Shown: one piece after another, positions 25,759 to 32,775 of the stretch
Layout of the letters: every line of letters starts with the position of its first letter
Numbering within the stretch: position 1 is the first letter of the stretch
Origin: DATKXU01 sp035528905
GTDB taxonomy: Bacteria; Armatimonadota; UBA5829; DTJY01
Reading direction: 5' to 3'
DNA: 64,000 nt
NCBI GenBank assembly: GCA_035528905.1
Contig: DATKXU010000083.1
Coordinates: forward strand, 1-64,000
Position numbers and translations under genes: made by a program
The notes under the pieces: model-generated
The model's input: the letters and a program-made list of their open reading frames with translations, nothing else
Told to the model about the DNA's origin: nothing
The model's database searches: none

Positions 25759-26826
25759 TTACAAGTAGCCTTCCATACGAGACTTCTCGAGCTTGTCCAC
25801 TATCTTCTTGACGTCCTGGGTGCGGTCCTTGTGGCAAATGAGCAGGGCGTCATCTGTATCAACCACCACCAGATCCTCGATTCCAATGGTCGCTACAACC
25901 CTGCCGCCTGTCCCCAGGATCAAGCAGTTCTTCGTATCCACACCTATATGCGTCGCCTTCACTGCGTTGCCGTCACCATCCTTCGGCATGACGTCGCAGA
26001 CGGTCCTCCAGCTCCCGATGTCATTCCAATCGAACTCTCCGCGTATCACGAGGATATCGTCCAGCTTCTCCATGATGCCGTAGTCCACGGAGATTCTCTG
26101 CATCTGCTCATATTCGCGATCCGCGATCTCGTCCTCGTATGAGGTGCCGAGCGACTCCCGTATCCGCATGAGCCTGGAGTGCGTATCCGGCAGATGCCTT
26201 TCGAACAACCCCAGCAGCGTCGGAATACTCCACACAAACATGCCGCTGTTCCAGAGAAACTTCTTCGACTGAAGATACCGCCGCGCTCTCTCACGGTTCG
26301 GCTTCTCGACGAACCGCCGAACACGGTGCACCCTGAGGCCGTCAACAACGTCGAACATATCGCCCATCTCTATGTAGCCGTAGCCCGTCTCAGGCTCGGT
26401 AGGTTCGATCCCTATGGTGACGACGCGGCCTGCATCCGCCAGCTTCTCGGCAGCCCGCACAACCCTGCCGAACTCATGTTCTGAACTGATGAAGTGGTCC
26501 GCCGCGAAGACTCCCATTACAGCGTCGGGCTCAATCTGGCTGAGATAAACCGCCGCGAGACCGACGCAGGCCGCCGTGTCGCGCCTGTATGGGTCAACAA
26601 AGATGTGATCTGCCATTTCCGGCATCATAGCTTCGATCAAGCGGGCATGGTGCGAGTTTGTTACGATGAAGACCCTGTCGCGCCCGGCGATCCTCTGCAG
26701 CCGCTCCGTCATTTCCTGGACAAGCGGCTTGTCGCCTGCCAGGGCGTGCATCTGCTTTGGGTACTGCTCCCTCGATTTCGGCCACAGGCGCGTACCGCCG
26801 CCGCCGGCCATTATCACAGCAAACAT
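25759..26826 (-). CDS. manC: mannose-1-phosphate guanylyltransferase
   Basis: The 355-residue protein starts with the nucleotidyltransferase signature MAGGGGTRLWPKSREQYPKQ (residues 6-25) and keeps FVEKPNRERA and WNSGMFVW. It makes GDP-mannose from mannose 1-phosphate and GTP. It is the short ManC type without the fused isomerase domain. It starts the manC-cobO-SAM hydrolase unit. Confidence 0.9.
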   Translation of the reverse strand: MFAVIMAGGGGTRLWPKSREQYPKQMHALAGDKPLVQEMTERLQRIAGRDRVFIVTNSHHARLIEAMMPEMADHIFVDPYRRDTAACVGLAAVYLSQIEPDAVMGVFAADHFISSEHEFGRVVRAAEKLADAGRVVTIGIEPTEPETGYGYIEMGDMFDVVDGLRVHRVRRFVEKPNRERARRYLQSKKFLWNSGMFVWSIPTLLGLFERHLPDTHSRLMRIRESLGTSYEDEIADREYEQMQRISVDYGIMEKLDDILVIRGEFDWNDIGSWRTVCDVMPKDGDGNAVKATHIGVDTKNCLILGTGGRVVATIGIEDLVVVDTDDALLICHKDRTQDVKKIVDKLEKSRMEGYL

Positions 26827-26974
26827 GGATTCCGCTGGCCTCCCTTATCCACGAGGCAAGAGATCGCTCGTCCTAGTGAATACCCGCCTTTGCGCTTGTT
26901 TATTCGTAGACACGATGCCAAGTTGTCCATTTGCCCTTCGCCCACTATGCTGGTCTCCGCGCTCGGCAGGCTAC

Positions 26975-27003
26975 ATTGTATCATGCCTGGCTACGCGATA
27001 CAA
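26975..27003 (-). promoter_or_regulatory. promoter of manC
   Basis: TTGTAT (27003-26998), a 17-nt spacer and TGA-TACAAT (extended -10; box at 26980-26975) lie about 150 nt before manC. Apart from this promoter the 361-nt stretch 26827-27187 shows no gene I can support. Confidence 0.55.
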
Positions 27004-27187
27004 CCGGCAGGAGCCGACAGAAAGGGGCACAATTGTGTTCGGAGAGTTGGTATAGTTCCGACAACGGGAGCACAAAGGAGTAAGACCCCTCAGAATGGAG
27101 CTCTAGCAAGGCAACACCTGCAGCCAATTTGCTCATCGGGGTTGTAGACGCCGACGAGGCAGTGATTCCGCATGCAGTCCGCTGCCA

Positions 27188-27622
27188 TCACCGCGGCGTG
27201 CCACCGGAGCCAGGAGGCGTGCCGGCCTGCGGCCGCTGCTCGCCCGCCGGCCCGACTGCCTTCCTCCCATAACTGGTACCCGGTGGAGCCTTTGTATCGG
27301 ACTCCCCGTTCACCAAGGTGAACAAGTTGAGCAAACCGGTGATTTCCAGGACTCTGTGGATTCGGGGGTTCCGGCACGACACCACCATTTGCGCACCGCT
27401 CTCTCTCGCCCTAACCCATACGCCCACGAGCGCTGATAAACCTGCACTGTCTACATACTCCAGCGCATCGAGATCAACGATTATCTTCTTGGCGCCAGCA
27501 ACCCATGTCTTCGAAACGGCAGCCAGGCGATCGCTCGTATACGAATCGAGGTCGCCTGTCAATCTAAGCACCCGCGCTCCGGCGATCTCGCTGACCCCTA
27601 TATCCAGAACTTCCCTGTTCAT
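27188..27622 (-). CDS. STAS-domain anti-sigma factor antagonist
   Basis: The 144-residue protein carries a STAS domain in residues 5-105 with the phosphorylatable serine in the YVDSAGLSALVG segment (SpoIIAA/RsbV type). Such proteins release a sigma factor by binding an RsbW-like kinase when unphosphorylated. Residues 108-144 form a Gly/Pro-rich tail not needed for the fold. ATG 27622 has GGGGAGG upstream. It follows the SIMPL gene and likely shares its transcript. An RsbW-like gene lies 24 kb away at 51536-51973. Confidence 0.85.
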   Translation of the reverse strand: MNREVLDIGVSEIAGARVLRLTGDLDSYTSDRLAAVSKTWVAGAKKIIVDLDALEYVDSAGLSALVGVWVRARESGAQMVVSCRNPRIHRVLEITGLLNLFTLVNGESDTKAPPGTSYGRKAVGPAGEQRPQAGTPPGSGGTPR

Positions 27623-27666
27623 AAAGCCTCCCCTCTTCCCAGCACCTGGGCCGGAGCAACTACGCG

Positions 27667-28425
27667 CTACTTGATAACGTAACTCACCGTCACCGAGGCA
27701 TTCACGGTAACCTCTCCCGGGAGTATGGGTGTAGGCGCAGCACCTTCCCCTCCTGCGGCTCGGAAAAGCATTGGCGGCCGTACCACGCCAACGCCGCCCT
27801 GCTGGACAGTTTGCACTCTGACCAGCACTACGCTGAGCGCCTTCGCTATGGTCCGCGCATTCGCGCAAGCATTCGCAACCGCCTGCTGAAGAGCCGCCTG
27901 CCTGGCTGCGGCCTCATCCTCCAGAACGAAGCTCACACTCTCCACCCGGTTCGCACCCCGCTCTACGGAATCGTCTATTATCCTCGGCACCAGGTCGAAC
28001 TTCTCCGTCCGGACACTGACGATGTTCACGACTCTGTAACCCACAATCGGGGGCTCGCCTCTAGACTCCCGATCCTCGAATCGCCTCACCGGGTATATCT
28101 GGAATACGGACGTCTGGATTGCGCCGTCAGGGATGCCGAGCGCTTTGATGGCGTCCACGACCTTTCCGGCGCGAGCGGCATTCTCCTGCCGAGCCTGCGC
28201 AGCCGTGATCGCCTCAGTTTCCACACCGAGCCGGACTTCCACCAGGTCAGGGCGGACTCTCACCTCTGATTCTCCGAACGCCGTCAGAAGGCGGAGCTGA
28301 TTTCCGCGGTCTGCCTGCGCCCCCGCTGGTCCGCCTCCCAGAAAAACAAACCCGAAAACAGCGCCTATCGCCAGAAGCACCACTGGCGATAGCTTACCCC
28401 TCCGTGTACCGCGGTGGCAATTCAT
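27667..28425 (-). CDS. secreted SIMPL-domain (DUF541) protein
   Basis: The 252-residue protein has a signal peptide (hydrophobic 15-33, cleavage after AGA). A SIMPL/DUF541 domain follows: AFGESEVRVRPDLVEVRLGVE, then VGYRVVNIVSVRTEKFDLV and the paired-helix segment rich in Ala. These periplasmic proteins are widespread and poorly understood. ATG 28425 has GGGAGG 8 nt upstream. The gene is preceded by a GTTT-N14-GGGTA promoter-like site and followed by the STAS gene. Confidence 0.85.
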   Translation of the reverse strand: MNCHRGTRRGKLSPVVLLAIGAVFGFVFLGGGPAGAQADRGNQLRLLTAFGESEVRVRPDLVEVRLGVETEAITAAQARQENAARAGKVVDAIKALGIPDGAIQTSVFQIYPVRRFEDRESRGEPPIVGYRVVNIVSVRTEKFDLVPRIIDDSVERGANRVESVSFVLEDEAAARQAALQQAVANACANARTIAKALSVVLVRVQTVQQGGVGVVRPPMLFRAAGGEGAAPTPILPGEVTVNASVTVSYVIK

Positions 28426-28492
28426 AACTGTGCCCTCCCCTTCACGCGTATGGATGCTCCCCTGTGCTTCACGTACTTTTTCTGAACACGTT

Positions 28493-28518
28493 GTACCCGG
28501 AATACTGTGGGCAGAAAC
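28493..28518 (-). promoter_or_regulatory. sigma-B-like promoter of the SIMPL-STAS unit
   Basis: On the minus strand GTTTCT (28518-28513) and GGGTAC (28498-28493) are 14 nt apart, close to the general-stress sigma-B pattern GTTTAA-N12-15-GGGTAT. The start codon lies about 68 nt further on. Related sites precede prs (30804-30830) and the BON island (54515-54540). Confidence 0.4.
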
Positions 28519-28571
28519 TGAACAGCTTGAATAGCGCTCTCGCGCAGGATGAGGCTGAGGTAGTCTGCAAA

Positions 28572-28609
28572 GGAAGCCCGGAGCAGCCCACATGCCACTC
28601 CGGGCTTCC
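28572..28609 (-). terminator. strong hairpin downstream of the cation transporter gene
   Basis: GGAAGCCCGGAG (28572-28583) and CTCCGGGCTTCC (28598-28609) form a perfect 12-bp stem with a 14-nt loop. On the minus strand only TTT follows, so termination may be partial. It lies about 120 nt after the transporter stop and before the SIMPL promoter. Confidence 0.5.
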
Positions 28610-28730
28610 GAACCCAGGCTCAGGTTCACCCCGGCCGGGTTCCAAGAATATCCACCCTTGAGGAACGGCGCGCGACGGTAAGCTTGTGTTAGTTACCCAT
28701 CACGAAGGGGGTTTAAACCTGTCGGACGGG

Positions 28731-29597
28731 TTACTCGCCCTCCGGCTCGACGTGCGTCAAGATGGTGACGTTGTCCAGTTCGGCGCGTATCCTATCCTCG
28801 ACTTCTTCCGCCAGGTTATGCGCCTCGGTCAAGCTCATTGCCTTGGGCACGATGAGGTGCACGTCCACGTGCCTCTGCCCACCGGATTTGCGCGTCCTGA
28901 GCTTATGGTAGCCCAGCACCCTGGTATCAGAGCCTATGAGGGCTACGATCCGTTCGACCTCGTCAGGAGGTAACTGGAGGTCCAGCAGGGGCCCCAGAGC
29001 GGTACGGGACAGTCCGAAGCCAATCCAGGCTATCCACAGAGCAACGCCAAGCCCCAGGATCCGGTCTATCAAGACGACGCCAGTCAGCTGAACGGCCAGG
29101 AGCCCTGCGAGAACGCCTATCGAAGTGTAGACATCCAGGCGCAAGTGTTGTCCATCCGCCTCCAGAGCGATTGAATCGGTCTCTCTGGCGACCTTGAACA
29201 GCCTTGCCGATACGAACCAGTTCGCCAAAGCCGAGAGGAGCATCACTCCCATGCCTATGCCCAGATGTTCCACGCCGGCGCCGTGGAGAATCCTCGCGAT
29301 TGCCTCGTACCCTATGTACGCCGCTGCTGCAAGGATCAACAGCGCCTCAACAGTGCCGGATATGTTCTCGAATTTCCCGTGGCCAAAAGCGTGAGCCTCA
29401 TCCGGTGGCTGATCCGCGACACGAACGGCAACATATGCAACTAGCGCTGCCGCCAGGTCAACAGCAGAATGTATAGCTTCCGCCAGGACACTCACTGAAC
29501 CGGTGAAGAGTCCAACCGCTCCCTTGGTCACAATGAGCAGTGTGTTCGAGACGACCGATATGAGGGCTGCCGCAGCCTTAACGCCTGGATTCACCAT
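28731..29597 (-). CDS. cation diffusion facilitator transporter
   Basis: The 288-residue protein has about six membrane segments and the CDF metal-site motifs HSAVD (in AEAIHSAVDLAAA) and HLRLD (in ADGQHLRLDVYTS), plus the family stretch AFGHGKFENISG. The C-terminal cytosolic domain (residues 205-288) contains HVDVHLIVP. It should export a divalent metal such as Zn, Co, Ni, Fe or Mn; the exact metal cannot be read from sequence. ATG 29597 follows directly after an attenuator-like terminator, and upstream in-frame codons cross that hairpin. Confidence 0.9.
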   Translation of the reverse strand: MVNPGVKAAAALISVVSNTLLIVTKGAVGLFTGSVSVLAEAIHSAVDLAAALVAYVAVRVADQPPDEAHAFGHGKFENISGTVEALLILAAAAYIGYEAIARILHGAGVEHLGIGMGVMLLSALANWFVSARLFKVARETDSIALEADGQHLRLDVYTSIGVLAGLLAVQLTGVVLIDRILGLGVALWIAWIGFGLSRTALGPLLDLQLPPDEVERIVALIGSDTRVLGYHKLRTRKSGGQRHVDVHLIVPKAMSLTEAHNLAEEVEDRIRAELDNVTILTHVEPEGE

Positions 29598-29604
29598 AAT
29601 CCTC

Positions 29605-29756
29605 ACAAACAAAAGAACCTGCGGGTTGACTAGGTTAGTCCCGCAGGTTCGGCCTGCTGCTTTGAACAAGCCCGGCACCATTCAGTCCGCCGTGGCGGAC
29701 TCAATCGCCTGATCTAATCCCTGGCAGATTCTGTGCGCGCCTTACAAGGCCACTTG
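29605..29756 (-). ncRNA. candidate structured leader (attenuator) of the cation transporter gene
   Basis: A promoter at 29763-29791 starts a leader of about 150 nt that contains hairpins (AGTCCGC-CACG-GCGGACT; GCCTT-GT-AAGGC) and ends in an intrinsic terminator directly before the start region. GCAGG (29655-29651 region, minus strand) can pair with CCTGC of the terminator's 5' arm as a competing short hairpin. The layout is that of a riboswitch or other attenuator. I do not recognise a known class; the Ni/Co and Mn leaders do not fit by eye. Confidence 0.45.
29611..29650 (-). terminator. intrinsic terminator before the cation transporter start
   Basis: On the minus strand GAACCTGCGGG pairs perfectly with CCCGCAGGTTC (11 bp, 14-nt loop) and is followed by TTTTGTTTG. 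The transporter's GAGG ribosome site begins about 7 nt later. Confidence 0.85.
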
Positions 29757-29762
29757 GGTGCT

Positions 29763-29791
29763 ATTCTAACCAGTTTGCCAAATGTTGTCAA
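29763..29791 (-). promoter_or_regulatory. promoter of the cation transporter leader
   Basis: TTGACA (29791-29786), a 17-nt spacer and TAGAAT (29768-29763) on the minus strand lie just after the prs stop codon (29805). Confidence 0.8.
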
Positions 29792-29804
29792 GCACAGACA
29801 AGAT

Positions 29805-30743
29805 TCAGGCTGCTTGTGGAAAGAGCTCGCTCACGGATGAATCGCTGTGGACGCGGGCTATGGCGCCGGCGATCAACCCGGCAACCGAAACCACGTCCAT
29901 CGTGCTGATCCGCTTCTCCGGACCCACGGGCACCGTATTCGTGACGACAACCTTCGCGATCGCGGGATTCGAAAGGTGCTCGAGGGCCCTCCCCACCAGG
30001 ACGGGATGCGTCACCGCAACGTACACCTGCGGCATCGCTCCCTCCCGCAAGAGTGCCTCGACGCTCCGGGCGATGGTGCTGCCGGTAGTGATCATGTCGT
30101 CAATTATTATAGGCCGCTTGCCGCGTACCTCCCCAACAACGTGTGCCACCGCGGTCTGCTCAGGGCCGGTACGCCGCTTGTGGATTATGACAAGAGGAAG
30201 ACGCAGCCGGTTCGCATACTGGGTGGCCATCTCGACCCGTCCGGCATCGGGAGCGACAACCACCCCATCACGCAATTCCAAGCTGCGAAGGCAGTCGCCA
30301 AGGATACCTACCGCAGTAAGATGATCCACGGGTATGTCGAAGAATCCCTGAATCTGCGGAGAGTGCAGATCAATTGTCAACACGCGGTTCGCGCCGGCAA
30401 CCGAGAGCATATCCGCCACCATGCGAGCGGTGATAGGCTCTCGCCCGGCGGTTTTCTTGTCCTGCCGCGCGTACCCATAATATGGAATCACCGCCGTTAT
30501 GCGCCCAGCCGAGGCACGATACAAGGCATCGAGGATTATCAGCAGTTCCGCAAAGTTCTCGTTCACGGGAGGGCACGTCGGCTGAATCACGAATACATCC
30601 TTCCCGCGAACGCTCGCCCCGATGCTCACGCGGACCTCACCATCCGGGAAGCGCGACACGTTCAGCGATCCCAAGGGCAGGCCAATGAGGCCGGCAACCT
30701 CTCGCGCGAGCTCAGGGTGCGCGGTTCCCGACAGTATCTCCAT
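29805..30743 (-). CDS. prs: ribose-phosphate pyrophosphokinase
   Basis: The 312-residue enzyme makes PRPP from ribose 5-phosphate and ATP. It begins MEILSGTAHPELA, has PYYGYARQDKK, the LTIDLHSPQIQGFFDIPVD loop and the PRPP-binding motif PIIIDDMITTGSTI. ATG 30743 fits the family. A GTG at 30773 with a GGAG site upstream would add ten residues encoded by what looks like a repeat fragment. It ends the sugar-kinase operon region, 223 nt after the nucleotidylyltransferase gene, and may have its own promoter. Confidence 0.94.
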   Translation of the reverse strand: MEILSGTAHPELAREVAGLIGLPLGSLNVSRFPDGEVRVSIGASVRGKDVFVIQPTCPPVNENFAELLIILDALYRASAGRITAVIPYYGYARQDKKTAGREPITARMVADMLSVAGANRVLTIDLHSPQIQGFFDIPVDHLTAVGILGDCLRSLELRDGVVVAPDAGRVEMATQYANRLRLPLVIIHKRRTGPEQTAVAHVVGEVRGKRPIIIDDMITTGSTIARSVEALLREGAMPQVYVAVTHPVLVGRALEHLSNPAIAKVVVTNTVPVGPEKRISTMDVVSVAGLIAGAIARVHSDSSVSELFPQAA

Positions 30744-30772
30744 CTCGCCACGGAAGCACAAAGACACGCTCA
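30744..30772. repeat. fragment of a CACGGAAGCACAAAGACACG-type repeat
   Basis: The 29 bases directly upstream of the prs start resemble the arm sequences of the palindromic repeat at 15013-15117 and of similar elements in other environmental genomes. If real, it overlaps the translation initiation region of prs. Confidence 0.35.
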
Positions 30773-30803
30773 CTCGCCGATCTCCAGTTCGCTCCGCATT
30801 AAT

Positions 30804-30830
30804 CTACCCACCGTTTGAGATCAGAGAAAC
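30804..30830 (-). promoter_or_regulatory. sigma-B-like promoter of prs
   Basis: GTTTCT (30830-30825) and GGGTAG (30809-30804) are 15 nt apart on the minus strand, about 60 nt before the prs start. It resembles the sites at 28493-28518 and 54515-54540. Confidence 0.35.
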
Positions 30831-30966
30831 TCTCCGGAGAAGACGACGGGTGGTAGACCGTAGACAGGAAGGGGTGCTTCGGATCTGCGGTCTTCCGTGG
30901 GGAAAGGCCGAGAATGCTCGGAGCAGAGGAAACAACCGTGTCGCTGGTTCTACTGGGCGGCATGCC

Positions 30967-31698
30967 TTATCGCAAGAGGTCTTTCACGGCCGATTCCGCA
31001 TTCAAACGCGCGAGGGCCTCAGGAGTGCCGACATCCGACCAGAAGCCTTCCACAGGCATCCAACGGACATCTCGCCCCGAGGATATTAGGTTCTGCACGG
31101 CCGAGGTAAACTCGATCTCATCTCTGAGCGACAGACCGCACTCGCGGAGGGCAGCAGGAACTTCCTTCGTGCATACGAAGAGGCCAGCCTGGTTCCAGTG
31201 AGTGCGCGCTCTGCCTGCACGCGGCTTTTCCTCGATGTCAGCTATCCTGTCCTCATCCACGTATACTGCCGCGCCGGTGCTTGGATCGTCGAGCCAGTTG
31301 AGGCCGCTCAGCAGGTCGCACGGACGGGCTGAGTACACCGCCTGGATTCGACGGTAGTTCTCCGGATCCATCAGTACGTCACCCCACACGAGCATGAACA
31401 GCTCTTCTCCCACGAGGGCTTCGGCCGCAAGCACGGCACTTCCGGTCCCATCAGGACCCGCCTGCCATACATACTCCAACTTCATGCCCAGTTCCGATCC
31501 GCTGCCATACGCCTCCTTGATCTTGTCACCAAGGTGTCGGACCACGATAATCGCCTCCAGGATGCCAGCCCAGCGCAGGCCCCTGAGGATGTACTCCAGC
31601 AGCCGCGTGCCTTGGATGGGAATCAGCGGCTTGGGTGTCTCCGCAGTAAGCGGCATCAGACGCTTTCCACGACCAGCAGCGGCGATCACCGCCCTCAT
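30967..31698 (-). CDS. sugar-phosphate nucleotidylyltransferase
   Basis: The 243-residue protein has the NTP-transferase signature AAAGRGKRLMPLTAETPKPLIP at its N-terminus, GTGSAVLAAEAL near residue 85 and the metal-binding WGDV. A catalytic segment EEKPRAG is at about residue 157. It should activate a sugar 1-phosphate with a nucleoside triphosphate; base and sugar are unknown. Its start overlaps the stop of the kinase gene by 4 nt, which suggests the kinase makes its substrate. It lacks any C-terminal acetyltransferase or hexapeptide domain. Confidence 0.85.
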   Translation of the reverse strand: MRAVIAAAGRGKRLMPLTAETPKPLIPIQGTRLLEYILRGLRWAGILEAIIVVRHLGDKIKEAYGSGSELGMKLEYVWQAGPDGTGSAVLAAEALVGEELFMLVWGDVLMDPENYRRIQAVYSARPCDLLSGLNWLDDPSTGAAVYVDEDRIADIEEKPRAGRARTHWNQAGLFVCTKEVPAALRECGLSLRDEIEFTSAVQNLISSGRDVRWMPVEGFWSDVGTPEALARLNAESAVKDLLR

Positions 31699-32774
31699 GA
31701 CTCTGCACCCTCCACGCGTGCGCCCTCGTCAATGCTCACCTTGTACGCCTTCCCACCGACCCGTACAAGCGCCTCAGCCACGGCATCCTCTCTCCCCGGC
31801 GCATAGGCGAACATGCATCCGCCGCCGCCTGACCCGTTGATCTTCGCGCCGAGAGCGCCGACAGCCAGAGCCGCCTCCACCATGCGGTCAATCTTCCTCG
31901 TGGAAACACCGATACCGCCCCGCAATTGCTCGTGCTGCCGGGTCAAGAGATCGCCGAGCCTCGCAGGCTCTACGCCTTCGCGGAACAGCCGCATCGCCTC
32001 GACGGTCAAATCTCGGTTCACCAAGTTTGCGCGCACCTTCCTCGCCATAGGCTCGGGAACACGATCCAAAAGGGAATCCACCGCTTCGATAGGCGTCGAG
32101 TGCAGGTCAAAGCCGGGACAGAACTCGGACAGGACACGAAGCCCCTCCTGCACGTCAGTCTTAGAGTCTGAAAGCACTCCCAGGGTCTCCTTGTTCTCGA
32201 GTGAGTCGCCGAGTACGAAGCCGTCGAGATGCAGCGGAAGACGCTCCGCCCGAAAAGGCGGCCGGCAGTCCACATATACCATGCCACCCAGCGCAGAGGC
32301 GAAGTGGTCCATCATTCCGCCGGGCTCGCCGAACTCCACGACCTCCGCCTGATGCGCCAGACGAGCAATGTCGTCCGCCGAGTAAGCACCCGCGTCGCCC
32401 GATGCCTCGAGCAGGAACTTCATCCACGCCACTATCAGCGCTGACGAGCTCGATACCCCGGCATTGATGGGGATATCGCCGTGTATCCTGCAGTCGTACC
32501 CCGGCCAAAGGTCCCAATCTCTCCGGCGGAGAACGTTGATCCCCGCCCGCAGGTAATCCCGGCTTCGCGTGTAAACGATGGGCTTGGAAAGGTCAATCTG
32601 ATCAGCCGTCCCGACATCGGGCATCTCGAGCTTGAGCAGCGAGTCCGAACGGCGGACGCCCTCGATGTATATCCTGAGGTCAATCGCCGCCGCTACAACA
32701 GGGAGGCCGAGGAAATCCTGGTGCTCACCGAAGAGGCAAATGCGCCCCGGCGCGGAAACCGTCAACTCTCTCAT
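31695..32774 (-). CDS. galactokinase-like GHMP sugar kinase
   Basis: The 359-residue protein shows a galactokinase-like signature APGRICLFGEHQDFLG at residues 8-23, the ATP loop PINAGVSSSSAL near 107 and the C-terminal KINGSGGGGCMFAY motif. It should phosphorylate C1 of a sugar. The pairing with a nucleotidylyltransferase points to a salvage or activation route of the type kinase, then NDP-sugar. ATG 32774 lies one base past the stop of the GHL10 gene. Fucokinase- or heptokinase-like roles are equally possible. Confidence 0.85.
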   Translation of the reverse strand: MRELTVSAPGRICLFGEHQDFLGLPVVAAAIDLRIYIEGVRRSDSLLKLEMPDVGTADQIDLSKPIVYTRSRDYLRAGINVLRRRDWDLWPGYDCRIHGDIPINAGVSSSSALIVAWMKFLLEASGDAGAYSADDIARLAHQAEVVEFGEPGGMMDHFASALGGMVYVDCRPPFRAERLPLHLDGFVLGDSLENKETLGVLSDSKTDVQEGLRVLSEFCPGFDLHSTPIEAVDSLLDRVPEPMARKVRANLVNRDLTVEAMRLFREGVEPARLGDLLTRQHEQLRGGIGVSTRKIDRMVEAALAVGALGAKINGSGGGGCMFAYAPGREDAVAEALVRVGGKAYKVSIDEGARVEGAES

Positions 32775-32775
32775 G

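Noticed and set aside
27090..27187. Short minus-strand peptide resembling a PurF-type start (CLVGVYNPDE)
   Set aside because: Only about ten residues look familiar and the frame stops soon after; not enough to call a gene or pseudogene.
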